DNA of 64,000 bases from Paenibacillus anaericanus (GCF_003994475.1 NZ_RZNY01000014.1:109952-173951), one strand, 5' to 3'. Counted from the first letter of the stretch, positions 35,304-43,340 are shown. Notes: generated by a model from the letters alone, not told the origin. A program made the numbers and translations.

Positions 35304-36153
35304 TCACCGATTCTGATCTTTGTGCATGGCGGGCCAGGTTGTTCGGAAATACCAAGACTTGCTTGAGCAGAATTTTACGATAGTTCATTATGATCAACGG
35401 GGGAGCGGGATGTCCGATTCCAATATAACCAGCAAATTTGTAAGGTGCTTTTACAGCAGCCTGGATCCCTATGTAGGTACCAAATGAATGGCCTACTAGT
35501 AAAACTTTATCTTGTCCAAATTTCTCTATAACATAATCTGTTAGCTCCAATAGATCATCTATTAGTAAACCAGTTGATAGATTAGAATAGCCCTCAAAAA
35601 AATGATACGACAAGTTGCTGACACTGTACAAAGTGAACTTGATAGTCTTGAATATTCGTTAACAGAGGCAGCGCTTGCTGGAAATACAAAAGATGTGGAA
35701 AGACTAGAGCAACTACGGGGTTCAATTGAAAAGGGAGAGTCATTCACACCAAGAGATTTGGTTAGAAAATACGGCGGTGCATCCAGATTAATTGACGATA
35801 ATAAGGATTATACGACAGGGTTTCTCTTCAATCGTGAGTATAACTTACTTGATGTGATTCGTTATTTAAAAGGTGTGAGTGTCTCGCAAAATATCCTGAT
35901 ACCCGAGTTATTCGAAAAAAATATACCAAGCATCGTCGACAATTTAGACATTCCCACGTATTTCGTAATGGGGAAATATGATTACATGACCTCCGTAAGT
36001 GCGGCACAAGAATACTTCGATATGCTGAAAGCTCCGGAGAAAGAGTTTGTTGTGTTTGATAAATCCGCTCATTATCCTCAGTTTGAGGAAAAGGAGTTAT
36101 TCGCTGAGTGGTTGAATAAAACTTGGAGTGAGCTTGAGGGTAATGGGATATAA
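35304..36153 (+). pseudogene. Alpha/beta hydrolase (proline iminopeptidase-like), copy 1, with internal inversion
   Basis: Pieces: SPILIFVHGGPGCSEI (oxyanion motif, frame from 35304), a frameshift or small deletion near 35350, then QDLLEQNFTIVHYDQRGSGMS; next a 196-bp segment on the opposite strand encoding SYHFFEGYSNLST … VLLVGHSFGTYIG … YIGIG; then QVADTVQSELDSLEYSL through the C-terminus with Asp (GKYDYMT) and His (KSAHYPQF). Reinverting 35414-35609 restores one continuous frame exactly. The 5' end is also missing. The 35602-36153 part has an open frame and might still be expressed, but without the nucleophile Ser it cannot be an active hydrolase. Confidence 0.85.
35414..35609 (-). other. 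196-bp inverted segment inside hydrolase relic
   Basis: Bounded by the 4-bp inverted repeat TGTC (35411-35414) / GACA (35609-35612). Encodes the GHSFG nucleophile elbow on the minus strand while flanking pieces are on the plus strand. 2 + 64x3 + 2 nt, so flipping it back gives S-Y-H-F-F… and …G-I-G-Q-V with no frame change. Confidence 0.85.
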
Positions 36154-36190
36154 AAGCGAATGATTTAACTCTTCAAAACGGGAAAATATT

Positions 36191-36223
36191 CAAAAGGGAG
36201 ATGGACATGTCCATCTCCTTTTT
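36191..36223 (+). terminator. Terminator after hydrolase relic
   Basis: 22-nt perfect palindrome (36197-36218, effective loop CATG) flanked by AAAA and TTTTT. Confidence 0.85.
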
Positions 36224-36287
36224 GCTATGTAATATGGTCTTTTATTTAGTATAATGATATTTCATTCTTGTTTAGGGGGATCAGAAA

Positions 36288-36602
36288 ATGGATGTAAATG
36301 CATTTCAAAAATGGGTGAAGGATTATTATGAAGAACGTGGCTGGTCAGAACTCGATATTTTCATACGCATAGGTTTTTTGGCTGAGGAGACGGGAGAAGT
36401 AGCGCGTGCTATTAGAGCGTTAGAAATAGGTAGAGATCGTCCAGATGAAATTGTCGGTACATACGCTGAAAATAAACAAGAGCTAATAGAAGAACTTGGT
36501 GATGTACTAGGAAACGTGATAGTGATCGCAAACAAGTATGACGTTAGTCTTGAGGAGATTTTCAAGTCTCATCAAGAGAAATTACATGACCGTTATAAGT
36601 AA
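36288..36602 (+). CDS. MazG-like nucleotide pyrophosphohydrolase
   Basis: 104 residues, one MazG/all-alpha NTP-PPase domain with the metal-binding EExxE…ExxD pattern (LAEETGEVARAI … ELIEELGDVLGNVIVIANKYD). Hydrolyses non-canonical or excess NTPs to NMP; the single-domain length matches the small MazG-like family. RBS AGGGGGA. Monocistronic by appearance, though the stop is followed at once by the OsmC region. Confidence 0.9.
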   Translation: MDVNAFQKWVKDYYEERGWSELDIFIRIGFLAEETGEVARAIRALEIGRDRPDEIVGTYAENKQELIEELGDVLGNVIVIANKYDVSLEEIFKSHQEKLHDRYK

Positions 36603-36686
36603 ATGAGCAGCAGGTCAATACTTTATATGACAAGTTATAGAATGTATCCGGGACTGAACCGGAGATTATTGAAAGGAATGAGTGCG

Positions 36687-37145
36687 ATGAAGCATCCTTT
36701 TCATCTGAAAGCGGTATGGAATGGTGGACGTAATAGTGAAGGACATATTGATACAGGCGGGTTAAAAACGATTATTTCGATTCCGAAGGAGATGGGTGGT
36801 CCGGGAACAGGTACTAACCCTGACGAAATGCTACTGGGGGCATCGTCGACCTGTTATCTGATAACCTTGGCAGCGATGCTTGAGCGTTCGGATATTACCC
36901 CACAGGATCTAACACTGGAGTCTGAAGCGATTGTGGATGTAACGAATAACGTGTTTACTTACGAACGGATCGTGCATAAACCACGGATTGTGCTCAAAGC
37001 GGGTGCAACAAAGGCTGAACTGAGCAAGGCAGAGCTATTGGCACATAAGGCAGAAGAGTCCTGTATGATCTCCCGAGCAGTAGCAGGTAATGTCTCCATA
37101 GAGACACAGCCTACTATTGAAACAGCAGGGGTTAACGCGGTGTGA
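36687..37145 (+). CDS. OsmC/Ohr-family peroxiredoxin-like protein
   Basis: 152 residues from ATG 36687 (AAAGGA about 10 nt upstream); the open frame extends to 36603 but the extra 28 residues have no family counterpart. Contains both redox cysteines in context, Cys56 in LLGASSTCYLITLAAMLER and the second in EESCMISRAV, plus the Arg-bearing first strand. Organic hydroperoxide/fatty hydroperoxide reduction using lipoyl or thiol donors is typical for this family. Near MazG-like and GNAT genes, a loose housekeeping/stress cluster. Confidence 0.9.
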   Translation: MKHPFHLKAVWNGGRNSEGHIDTGGLKTIISIPKEMGGPGTGTNPDEMLLGASSTCYLITLAAMLERSDITPQDLTLESEAIVDVTNNVFTYERIVHKPRIVLKAGATKAELSKAELLAHKAEESCMISRAVAGNVSIETQPTIETAGVNAV

Positions 37146-37235
37146 TGTACACTAGAGATCGATTGCTGCAGTCGAGGATGTTGTAATATATAGTTATGAT
37201 TTGTCAGGATGAATGAGAAAAGGTGGAACAATTAA

Positions 37236-37781
37236 ATGACGACCAATGCAGGAGAGATTAGAGAGGCAATTTCTGAGGATCTAGAACAAATTGAACAGAT
37301 ATTGTTTGAATGTAAACGTCATTTGGAACAGAAGGGGATTTACCAGTGGAATGATCAGTATCCCAATAGAGCCTATTTTTTGGAGAAACTAAAGCATGGA
37401 GAATTGTTCGTAATTGAGTATGAGAGCGAGATTGCTGGATCATTTGTAGTGGATGAAAATGCAATGCCTGAGTGGGGTCAGGTGAAGTGGCAGTATGAGA
37501 AGGGAAGATATCTCCTCTTACATGCTTTATTCATTAATCCGCTGATTCAAGGAAAAGGGTTAGGGAATAGAGTGCTGGATTTTCTTGAGGATATGGCTGT
37601 GAAAGGACAATATGATGGTATTCGTCTTGATGTATTTTCCAAGAACGAGAATGCATTAAAGTTCTATGTGAAAAGGGGATTTAAGCATCGAGGAGACATC
37701 GTTTTGCCGTTTAAACCAGTAGATAATCAAGTTTACGCATGTTATGAAAAAATATTGCGGACAAGCTCGCTGCATTCCTAA
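37236..37781 (+). CDS. GNAT-family N-acetyltransferase
   Basis: 181 residues. GNAT core with acetyl-CoA pyrophosphate loop (LLHALFINPLIQGKGLGNRVLDFLEDMA) and C-terminal YEK strand (KNENALKFYVKRGFKHRGDI). Single domain; acceptor substrate unknown. AAGGTGG RBS, ATG 37236. Alone between OsmC and the converging YitT gene. Confidence 0.9.
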   Translation: MTTNAGEIREAISEDLEQIEQILFECKRHLEQKGIYQWNDQYPNRAYFLEKLKHGELFVIEYESEIAGSFVVDENAMPEWGQVKWQYEKGRYLLLHALFINPLIQGKGLGNRVLDFLEDMAVKGQYDGIRLDVFSKNENALKFYVKRGFKHRGDIVLPFKPVDNQVYACYEKILRTSSLHS

Positions 37782-37821
37782 TGCCTCTTTCTTAAGCAGC
37801 TGTTGTAATGAACAAAACCTA

Positions 37822-37853
37822 AACGGCTCCAATTCCTTCGATTTGAAGCCGTT
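37822..37853 (-). terminator. Terminator of yitT-like gene
   Basis: AACGGCT (37822-37828) pairs with AGCCGTT (37847-37853); minus-strand tail TTTAGGTTTTG. Lies between converging GNAT and YitT genes. Confidence 0.6.
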
Positions 37854-37901
37854 GCATAACATAAATGAATACAGAAATGAGCTCATACCTGGATTTTTTC
37901 C

Positions 37902-38741
37902 TTATTTTGATAACTCTACAAAACCTTCTCCAAATACATCTCTTACATCATGAATGGTGAGGAAGGCTTCTCTATCCGCATTTTCAACGATTTTCTTGAG
38001 TGTGGACACTTCTTGTTTGCTAATGACAATGTAGAGCACTTCTTTGGGCTCCTGGGTATAGTAACCTTTTCCTTGCAGAACGGTCACGCCTCTGTCCATG
38101 ATCAAGTTGACCTGTTCGGCGATTTTGTCTTGCTGCACGGAGATAATTGTGACTGCTTTTTTAGGGTTCAGTCCTTCAATAATAAAGTCCATCACTTTTG
38201 TGCCGACATAGAGCATAATGATGGTTAACATAAGTTTCTCTGTCCCGATAATGAAGAAAGAGCAAAATACAACGATTAAATCAAAAAATAGGAGGGCGTA
38301 ACTAATATTCCAATTGAGATATTTATTTGCTATTTTTGCGAGAATGGTGGTACCTGCGGTACTGCCCCCAACCCGAATGATCATCCCAATGCCTGTTCCG
38401 ACAAGTATGCCTCCAAATATCGCATTCACTATCAATTCATTGGATTGAATATTCCAATCGTGAGTAAGGTGCAGAAACATGGAATTCAACAACACGGCAA
38501 TAATTGTATAAATAATCATCTTTTTATCCAGAAATCGATATCCGAAAATTAGCAATAAAGCATTCAATATTAAGTTGACTAGACTGGGAGACCATTGAAA
38601 TAAATAATAAAAGATAATGGAAACCCCTGTAACTCCGCCCTCTCCCAGTTCATTGGGAATGACAAATACGTTGACTGCTAAGGCAAACAGAAATGAACCA
38701 AGTACTAAGTAAAATAAATCGTGAGTTAGTTTCTTTACCAT
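37902..38741 (-). CDS. YitT-family membrane protein (DUF161 + DUF2179)
   Basis: 279 residues from ATG 38741, with TAAGG 9 nt upstream (upstream in-frame ATGs touch or precede this RBS). About five to six transmembrane helices with the family motifs VIPNELGEGGVTGVSI and GGSTAGTTILAKI, then a cytoplasmic C-terminal DUF2179 domain (KAVTIISVQQDKIAEQVNLIMDRGVTVLQGKGYYT…EVLYIVISKQE). Multiple YitT paralogues are normal in Firmicutes; transport or signalling role not established. Confidence 0.9.
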   Translation of the reverse strand: MVKKLTHDLFYLVLGSFLFALAVNVFVIPNELGEGGVTGVSIIFYYLFQWSPSLVNLILNALLLIFGYRFLDKKMIIYTIIAVLLNSMFLHLTHDWNIQSNELIVNAIFGGILVGTGIGMIIRVGGSTAGTTILAKIANKYLNWNISYALLFFDLIVVFCSFFIIGTEKLMLTIIMLYVGTKVMDFIIEGLNPKKAVTIISVQQDKIAEQVNLIMDRGVTVLQGKGYYTQEPKEVLYIVISKQEVSTLKKIVENADREAFLTIHDVRDVFGEGFVELSK

Positions 38742-38901
38742 CGTTACCATCCTTACATTTTGCAATAATCAAAATACTATATCTCATATTGGTGAGCTTA
38801 GGCAATCTCTTTTTTTCGAAGACTATGAACTCATAGAAATTTAAAGATCTCTAATAGATTATGAATATGCAAGGTTCTGTATAAAAGTCAAGGTAGAAGA
38901 G

Positions 38902-39003
38902 CAGGAAGTGAAGAAAAGAATCGGGCGTTAAAGAAGCTGGTGGACAGGATTGTGTATAAACGGGAAGAGAATAGGGTGGAGTTGACGGGTTGTTACAGGT
39001 GAT
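38902..39003 (+). pseudogene. Possible serine-recombinase C-terminal remnant
   Basis: Open stretch without start: EEKNRALKKLVDRIVYKREE, then NRVELTGCYR and stop, the sort of tail found in large serine recombinases. Followed 33 nt later by a terminator. Very short, so only suggestive. Confidence 0.3.
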
Positions 39004-39035
39004 AATGCATGAAGAGATATGAAGTTAAATATGAG

Positions 39036-39065
39036 CCTCTGGAAATATTTCCAGAGGTTCTTTAT
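39036..39065 (+). terminator. Terminator
   Basis: 22-nt perfect palindrome (39036-39057) followed by TTCTTTAT. Most likely belonged to the lost gene ending at 39003. Confidence 0.7.
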
Positions 39066-39653
39066 ATGGAGAAATTTAGTTCTTTTGGAAGGGGGGAAGA
39101 GAACCATGTCGAATATTAAAAAGAGAATAGGATAATGGCGTTTTTTGGAATAATTTCCGCAAGAGTTTAGAACTAAAATCATATATTAATTTATTTTAGG
39201 ATGAATATTAGAAATGGAACTAAATACGGTATTTACATTAGTTCAGAAGTTCATTCAGGATGTTCCTTTATTTTGATGGGTACTGCTAGAACAATTCCTT
39301 ATGGTACTCCCGGCATGTTCCAACTCTCGCAAGACCTTATCCTCAACTAAGCCTAAATATAATTCGGACAAAGAATGGGTTAAATTTCAGGAGCATTTAA
39401 TGGGATGATCTAGAAACAGCACTGACTGGGTTAATTTTACTGAAAGAGATTATGTATGATATTACGAGAAGTACATGGGAGTTGATCGTTTGGCGTTGTT
39501 GTTCAACTTCATGATGAGATTGTAGGAATGGGGAAATAGAGGAGAGGGGAAAATCTATTTTTACGTTCATTGATGCATGAACATCAGAACAAGGGGATTA
39601 GTCAAGGCGGCAGTTATCGAACAGATATCTTCAGGTCAAGGAGTGTGTCATTA
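39066..39653. other. Relic-rich intergenic stretch
   Basis: About 590 nt of broken frames (for example a short piece near 39280-39350 reading GTARTIPYGTPGMFQLSQDL) with no start, RBS or recognisable family. Decayed coding sequence is the likeliest content. Confidence 0.4.
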
Positions 39654-40349
39654 GTGAACAAAAAGTTAATGCTAATAATTTTTCTTAGTATGTTTTCAGT
39701 ATTATGCCTATCCATTACGGTCTTTGCGGCCACTGCAGGATACTCCTTAAGGGTAAACGGGATTGATATTAAAGGAGAAGCTAAGGTCATTGATGGAGTG
39801 ACCTATGTACCTTTGCGCACAGTTATTGAAGGTTTGGGAGGGTCATACCACGTCATGCCTGAGTCGAATACAATCAGTATTCTGAGAAGAGACATAGGCA
39901 TGTACGGCGGGTACACTGAGTCCAATCCATTACGTTCCGGTTCAAAAGCATATTTTGAAATAAATGAAAATTTTGATAAATTCGTTGGTTCAGTCTTCAT
40001 TGAAGAAACGAGCACAGGAAAGGATGCTTTGAAAATCCTTCAGGAGAAAAAAGAACATGCCCCAAGCGGTTATACCTATGTTCTTGTAAAAGTGAACCTT
40101 GAAATCTTAGCATCTGAAAAAACTGGGGAATCGCTGTCAATAAATAATTATAGGTTTCAGTATATTGACCCGGTAACTCAAAAGAGAACTCCTTCTTTTA
40201 TGTTCTCCCAGTATTCGCCCAGCGTATCAGAAGGAAAACCTTTCAACGGTTGGGTTGGATTTTTAATTCCAGAAGATCATCAATCTGGAATGATAGTTTT
40301 ATCAAGTCCAAGTGATCGGCAGAATGCTTTATGGATGAAAGTACAATGA
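39654..40349 (+). CDS. Secreted protein with copper-amine-oxidase-N-like (stalk) domain
   Basis: 231 residues from GTG 39654 (AAGGAG at 39638-39643, 10-nt spacing; upstream ATGs lack an RBS). Signal peptide (LMLIIFLSMFSVLCLSITVFAA). Residues about 28-75 match the Cu_amine_oxidN1/stalk repeat: VNGIDIKGEAKVIDGVTYVPLRTVIEGLGG. The rest is a beta-rich, DUF4352-like domain (YTYVLVKVNLEILAS…SINNYRFQYIDP…FNGWVGFLIPE). Extracytoplasmic; probably a wall-associated or ligand-binding protein. Exact function unknown. Confidence 0.85.
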   Translation: MNKKLMLIIFLSMFSVLCLSITVFAATAGYSLRVNGIDIKGEAKVIDGVTYVPLRTVIEGLGGSYHVMPESNTISILRRDIGMYGGYTESNPLRSGSKAYFEINENFDKFVGSVFIEETSTGKDALKILQEKKEHAPSGYTYVLVKVNLEILASEKTGESLSINNYRFQYIDPVTQKRTPSFMFSQYSPSVSEGKPFNGWVGFLIPEDHQSGMIVLSSPSDRQNALWMKVQ

Positions 40350-40411
40350 CATCGTGAAATATCTGCGGTGTGCATATCAACGGTAGGAGAGTTTGAAAAT
40401 TTATATTATCT

Positions 40412-40449
40412 GCACGGCAAGCATAATCTTGGTTTTCCGTGCGTTTTTT
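40412..40449 (+). terminator. Terminator
   Basis: GCACGG (40412-40417) with CCGTGC (40437-40442), then GTTTTTT. Confidence 0.8.
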
Positions 40450-40475
40450 AAAACGAATTTTATTGGGTTTCTCTC

Positions 40476-40506
40476 TTGACTTTAACGTCGCGTTAACCTG
40501 TATATT
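40476..40506 (+). promoter_or_regulatory. MerR-type promoter with 19-bp spacer and dyad
   Basis: TTGACT (40476-40481), 19-bp spacer holding the perfect dyad TTAACG-TCG-CGTTAA (40482-40496), TATATT (40501-40506). Typical for autoregulation by the MerR protein encoded immediately downstream. Confidence 0.75.
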
Positions 40507-40529
40507 TATACTCTGAAGGAGGGATAGTC

Positions 40530-41525
40530 ATCGAACTTCAAACCATTAGTCAAGTGTCAAAGCACTTTTCAATTTCAACCCGTACACTTAGGTATTACGA
40601 GCAAATCGGGTTGATTACTCCTACGAAAAAGGAAGATTCCGCATACCGCGCATACGATGCTGAAGCCATCACACGTCTGCGTCAGATTATCGTTCTGCGT
40701 AAACTGCGGATCCCGCTCAAACAGATTGCGGAGGTTCTGCAAAGCGAGGAAGCGCGCGTTGCCATCGAAGCCTTTGAGCGTAATCTTGCGGATATTGAGG
40801 ACGAAATCACTGCGCTCTCCACCATTCGCAGCGTGATCAAAGCCTTTGTCGAATATCTGAATCTCGGAGGGGCGAAATTTGCGCTGCCTGACGACGCAAG
40901 CTTGCTGGAGGTTGTGGATTCCTTGACTGTCTCGAAAATCAATTTCAAGGAGGAGAAGTCAATGGAAGATTTAAACAAGGCCAATGAAAATTTAAACAAA
41001 TTGGCGGACAAGGATGTGCGGATTGTCTATTTGCCGCCTATGACGGTGGCTGCTGCTTACGCTTCGGGAGAGGGCTGCGAAGGGAAAGCGGGTGACATGA
41101 TATCGCAATTTGTTAATGACAGCGGATTGCTTAGAATCAAACCGGACGCCCGGAGTTTTGGCTTTGACTGCTCTAAGGAGGCGGTGGTACTCGGAGAACC
41201 TTCGCATGTCTATGAGGTTTGGGTATCCATTCCGGCCGACATGGAGGTACCCGCGCCTTTAGTCAAACGGACTTTTGACGGAGGGGTATATGCCGCCCAT
41301 GTGCTCAGGGCGTGGGACTTCGAGGACTGGCGTTTGTTAAGAGAATGGGTGAACGCAAGCGATAAATATGAGAACGACTGGAATTCCCCACGCTGGACAT
41401 CGCTGGAAACGGTTGCGGGGCAAGGCTTTGAAGAAACGTTGAATTTTTTTCATTTTATCCAAAAAGGCAGTAAAATGGAAGATTTGCAGCTTGATTTATT
41501 ATTTCCAATTAAGGAGAAGGCTTAA
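40530..41525 (+). CDS. MerR-family regulator with GyrI-like effector domain, apparent ATC start
   Basis: 331 residues if ATC at 40530 initiates (residue sequence I/M-E-L-Q-T-I-S-Q-V-S-K-H-F). AAGGAGG sits exactly 7 nt upstream, and no ATG/GTG/TTG occurs in frame between the promoter and the GTG at 40554. Starting at that GTG would delete the first helix of the HTH and has no RBS. Residues 1-75 MerR HTH (ISTRTLRYYEQIGLITPT), a helical linker, then a GyrI/BmrR-like effector-binding domain (about 165-325; VYEVWVSIPADMEVPAPLVKRTFDGGVYAAHV) that usually binds hydrophobic drugs. Stop adjoins the next ORF. Confidence 0.88.
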   Translation: MELQTISQVSKHFSISTRTLRYYEQIGLITPTKKEDSAYRAYDAEAITRLRQIIVLRKLRIPLKQIAEVLQSEEARVAIEAFERNLADIEDEITALSTIRSVIKAFVEYLNLGGAKFALPDDASLLEVVDSLTVSKINFKEEKSMEDLNKANENLNKLADKDVRIVYLPPMTVAAAYASGEGCEGKAGDMISQFVNDSGLLRIKPDARSFGFDCSKEAVVLGEPSHVYEVWVSIPADMEVPAPLVKRTFDGGVYAAHVLRAWDFEDWRLLREWVNASDKYENDWNSPRWTSLETVAGQGFEETLNFFHFIQKGSKMEDLQLDLLFPIKEKA

Positions 41526-42137
41526 ATGGAAGAGATAAAAATCGGCTCAGCCTTATCATTCGGCGGTTATAATTGGCGTGTGCTTGACTTACATAACGAT
41601 AAGGCTTTAATTATCACTGAGGATATTATCGAACAACGCCCTTACCATAGTGCTTATAAGGATATTACATGGGCTGACTGCGCGTTAAGAAACTATCTTA
41701 ATGGTGAATTTTATGAGAAATTTAACGTAACGGATAAATCCAGAATCATTCCGGTCATTAATAAAAATCCTGACAATCAGTGGTATGGTTCAAAAGGCGG
41801 AGCAGATACGCAAGACAGTGTATTTTTATTATGCATTGAGGAAGTGTGCAAATATTTCGGTGATAGCCGTTCAAACCTGCAAAACCGAGGAAAAAATCAA
41901 AGATATTGGTTTGAAAGAAAAGATGAAAACAACAGTAAGCGATTAGCAAAACTTCTGGGTAAAGAGTGGGGTTGGTGGTGGTGGCTTCGGTCGCCCGGCC
42001 GCGTTAATGTAAAAGCCGTGTACATCTTTGGGACTGACGGTAATATAGGTATCCAAGGCAACAATATATTGAAAGGCAACCTCAGCGATGGCAAATGTAC
42101 AGGCGGTGTCCGTCCTGCTTTGTGGTTGAAGCTATAA
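41526..42137 (+). CDS. DUF6273-domain protein
   Basis: 203 residues. Starts IGSALSFGGYNWRVLD and ends with the family signature GWWWWLRSPG…GGVRPALWLKL, a C-type-lectin/sulfatase-modifying-like fold. No signal peptide. One base after the stop of the MerR/GyrI regulator, so co-transcribed. DUF6273 proteins often look like ligand-binding surface modules and include targets of diversity-generating retroelements, but no reverse transcriptase is present here. Function unknown. Confidence 0.85.
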   Translation: MEEIKIGSALSFGGYNWRVLDLHNDKALIITEDIIEQRPYHSAYKDITWADCALRNYLNGEFYEKFNVTDKSRIIPVINKNPDNQWYGSKGGADTQDSVFLLCIEEVCKYFGDSRSNLQNRGKNQRYWFERKDENNSKRLAKLLGKEWGWWWWLRSPGRVNVKAVYIFGTDGNIGIQGNNILKGNLSDGKCTGGVRPALWLKL

Positions 42138-42223
42138 TTTGAATCATGTCTAATAAGCAAACCACAAAGTAGGACTAAAATACGGCACAACGCGTGATTA
42201 ATTGGATTAGAACGCTCCCCCAT

Positions 42224-42258
42224 AGGACAAGGCTTTTATGGCTTAGTCCTTTTTTTTA
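42224..42258 (+). terminator. Terminator after DUF6273 gene
   Basis: AGGAC (42224-42228) with GTCCT (42246-42250), inner AAGGC/GCTTA pairing, followed by seven or more T. Confidence 0.8.
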
Positions 42259-42533
42259 TGCTCGAATGGTGCTGTTTCCACCGCTTGTACCGCCCTTGTT
42301 CGCCTTTTTTACATATCAATGTCCATATTTACCCGCACGGAAAGAGGATAAAGGCCATCACAGGCCGATATATTCCCCGACTTAAAAAGTTCCTCGTGAC
42401 AAAAAAACTAAGGAGTAGTTGCTGGGACATCGGCACCATTTAACCGCATCGTACCTATCACTACGTGACCTTAAGGTGGTGGGGCGCCGGGAATGCAAAA
42501 ACGTTGTCTAAACCATCTAAAGGAGACTGTTTT
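42259..42533. other. Intergenic, higher-GC debris
   Basis: No RBS-led ORF of credible composition; two overlapping plus-strand frames of about 60 codons look random. I recognise nothing. Confidence 0.35.
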
Positions 42534-42633
42534 ATGAAAGCAACTCGGAGATATCATTTTTGTACCTGCTAATGAATTCAAAATTACAGATAACATAACA
42601 GCATATGAATTTGCGGGTGAATCTATGATCTGA
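42534..42633 (+). pseudogene. Frame-shifted N-terminal relic (cupin-like)
   Basis: ATG 42534 has a good RBS (AAAGGAG) but the frame is lost after three codons. The next frame reads QLGDIIFVPANEFKITDNIT…FAGESMI-stop, like the 'GDIVFIPANE' strand of a cupin/AraC-arm domain. Followed by a small hairpin (42638-42663). Short and broken. Confidence 0.35.
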
Positions 42634-42680
42634 GGTTAGGTAAGTCTGCCTCAAGGGTTACCTTTGTTTCTTAATTTGGT

Positions 42681-42730
42681 TTGCAAAAATAAAAGAAATC
42701 AGTTATATTCAATGTAATTAGATAATCTAA
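42681..42730 (+). promoter_or_regulatory. marR promoter and operator 1
   Basis: TTGCAA (42681-42686), 17 bp, TATATT (42704-42709). Operator TTAGATAATCTAA at 42718-42730 lies just downstream of the predicted +1. The same 13-mer recurs at 43328-43340. Confidence 0.75.
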
Positions 42731-42755
42731 CTATAGGAGTAAGGAGGTATACAAA

Positions 42756-43310
42756 TTGAAAAGGAAGCCTGCCAAGGAATATACGACCGAGCAACAATTA
42801 CCGAGACTTGGAACATCACCTTATTTAAAATTGATGGAACGTACAGCCTCATCCGATACAAATCTAAATTCAGCGCATCTGGGACTAATTATGCTCTGGC
42901 TGGGAGATAACATTTTAGACATGGTGGATATTGATTTAGCTGCTTTTGACATCACGGAGAGCAAGCTGGATCTATTACTCCTATTATCCCTTCACGCAGA
43001 TCAGGAGTTGGTTACACCTTCATCCATAGCAGACCGATTGGGGATTCGTCGATCGTCCGTAACATCCTTGTTAATATGGCTGGAGAAAAGAAATTTGATT
43101 GTTCGTGAACCGTATGCCAAGGATGGTCGCATGACTCACGTTCGTATTAGCGCTGAAGGCAGTACGCTTGTGAATCAAATATTGCCTACGTTCTGGTCTA
43201 CTTGCGCATCCCTTGTTGATGAATTAGATAAAGAGGAGCAAGCGGTGTTCCAAAAAGTGTTGGTTAAACTAAATGCAAGCTTAGAAAAACGACTTGGATC
43301 GGGTAGATAA
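42756..43310 (+). CDS. MarR-family transcriptional regulator
   Basis: 184 residues from TTG 42756 (AAGGAGG at 42741-42747). A 40-residue N-terminal extension precedes a MarR winged-helix domain (LLLLLSLHADQELVTPSSIADRLGIRRSSVTSLLIWLEKRNLIVREPYAKDGRMTHVRIS). The wing Asp-Gly-Arg motif is intact. Matching palindromes before this gene and before the downstream exporter indicate it represses both. Confidence 0.92.
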   Translation: MKRKPAKEYTTEQQLPRLGTSPYLKLMERTASSDTNLNSAHLGLIMLWLGDNILDMVDIDLAAFDITESKLDLLLLLSLHADQELVTPSSIADRLGIRRSSVTSLLIWLEKRNLIVREPYAKDGRMTHVRISAEGSTLVNQILPTFWSTCASLVDELDKEEQAVFQKVLVKLNASLEKRLGSGR

Positions 43311-43327
43311 TTTTTTTGGTCATATAG

Positions 43328-43340
43328 TTAGATAATCTAA
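43328..43340 (+). promoter_or_regulatory. MarR operator 2, upstream of ABC exporter
   Basis: TTAGATAATCTAA, identical to 42718-42730; flanks are reverse-complement related (ATAG…TTAC versus TAAT…CTAT). Overlaps a possible -10 of a promoter with TTGGTC at 43315-43320. Confidence 0.75.

Noticed and set aside
35230..35631. 133-codon minus-strand ORF containing GHSFG
   Set aside because: Its two ends are antisense to flanking plus-strand coding sequence; only 35414-35609 is real coding, as an inverted piece of the hydrolase gene.
38928..39182. 84-codon minus-strand ORF
   Set aside because: Spans a perfect terminator palindrome and lacks an RBS.
41526..42137. Diversity-generating retroelement
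   Set aside because: The DUF6273 C-terminus is compatible with a variable protein, but no reverse transcriptase, Avd or template repeat is in the window.
42258..42443. Small plus-strand ORFs after the DUF6273 terminator
   Set aside because: No RBS and unusual Cys/Trp/His-rich composition; random open frames are more likely.
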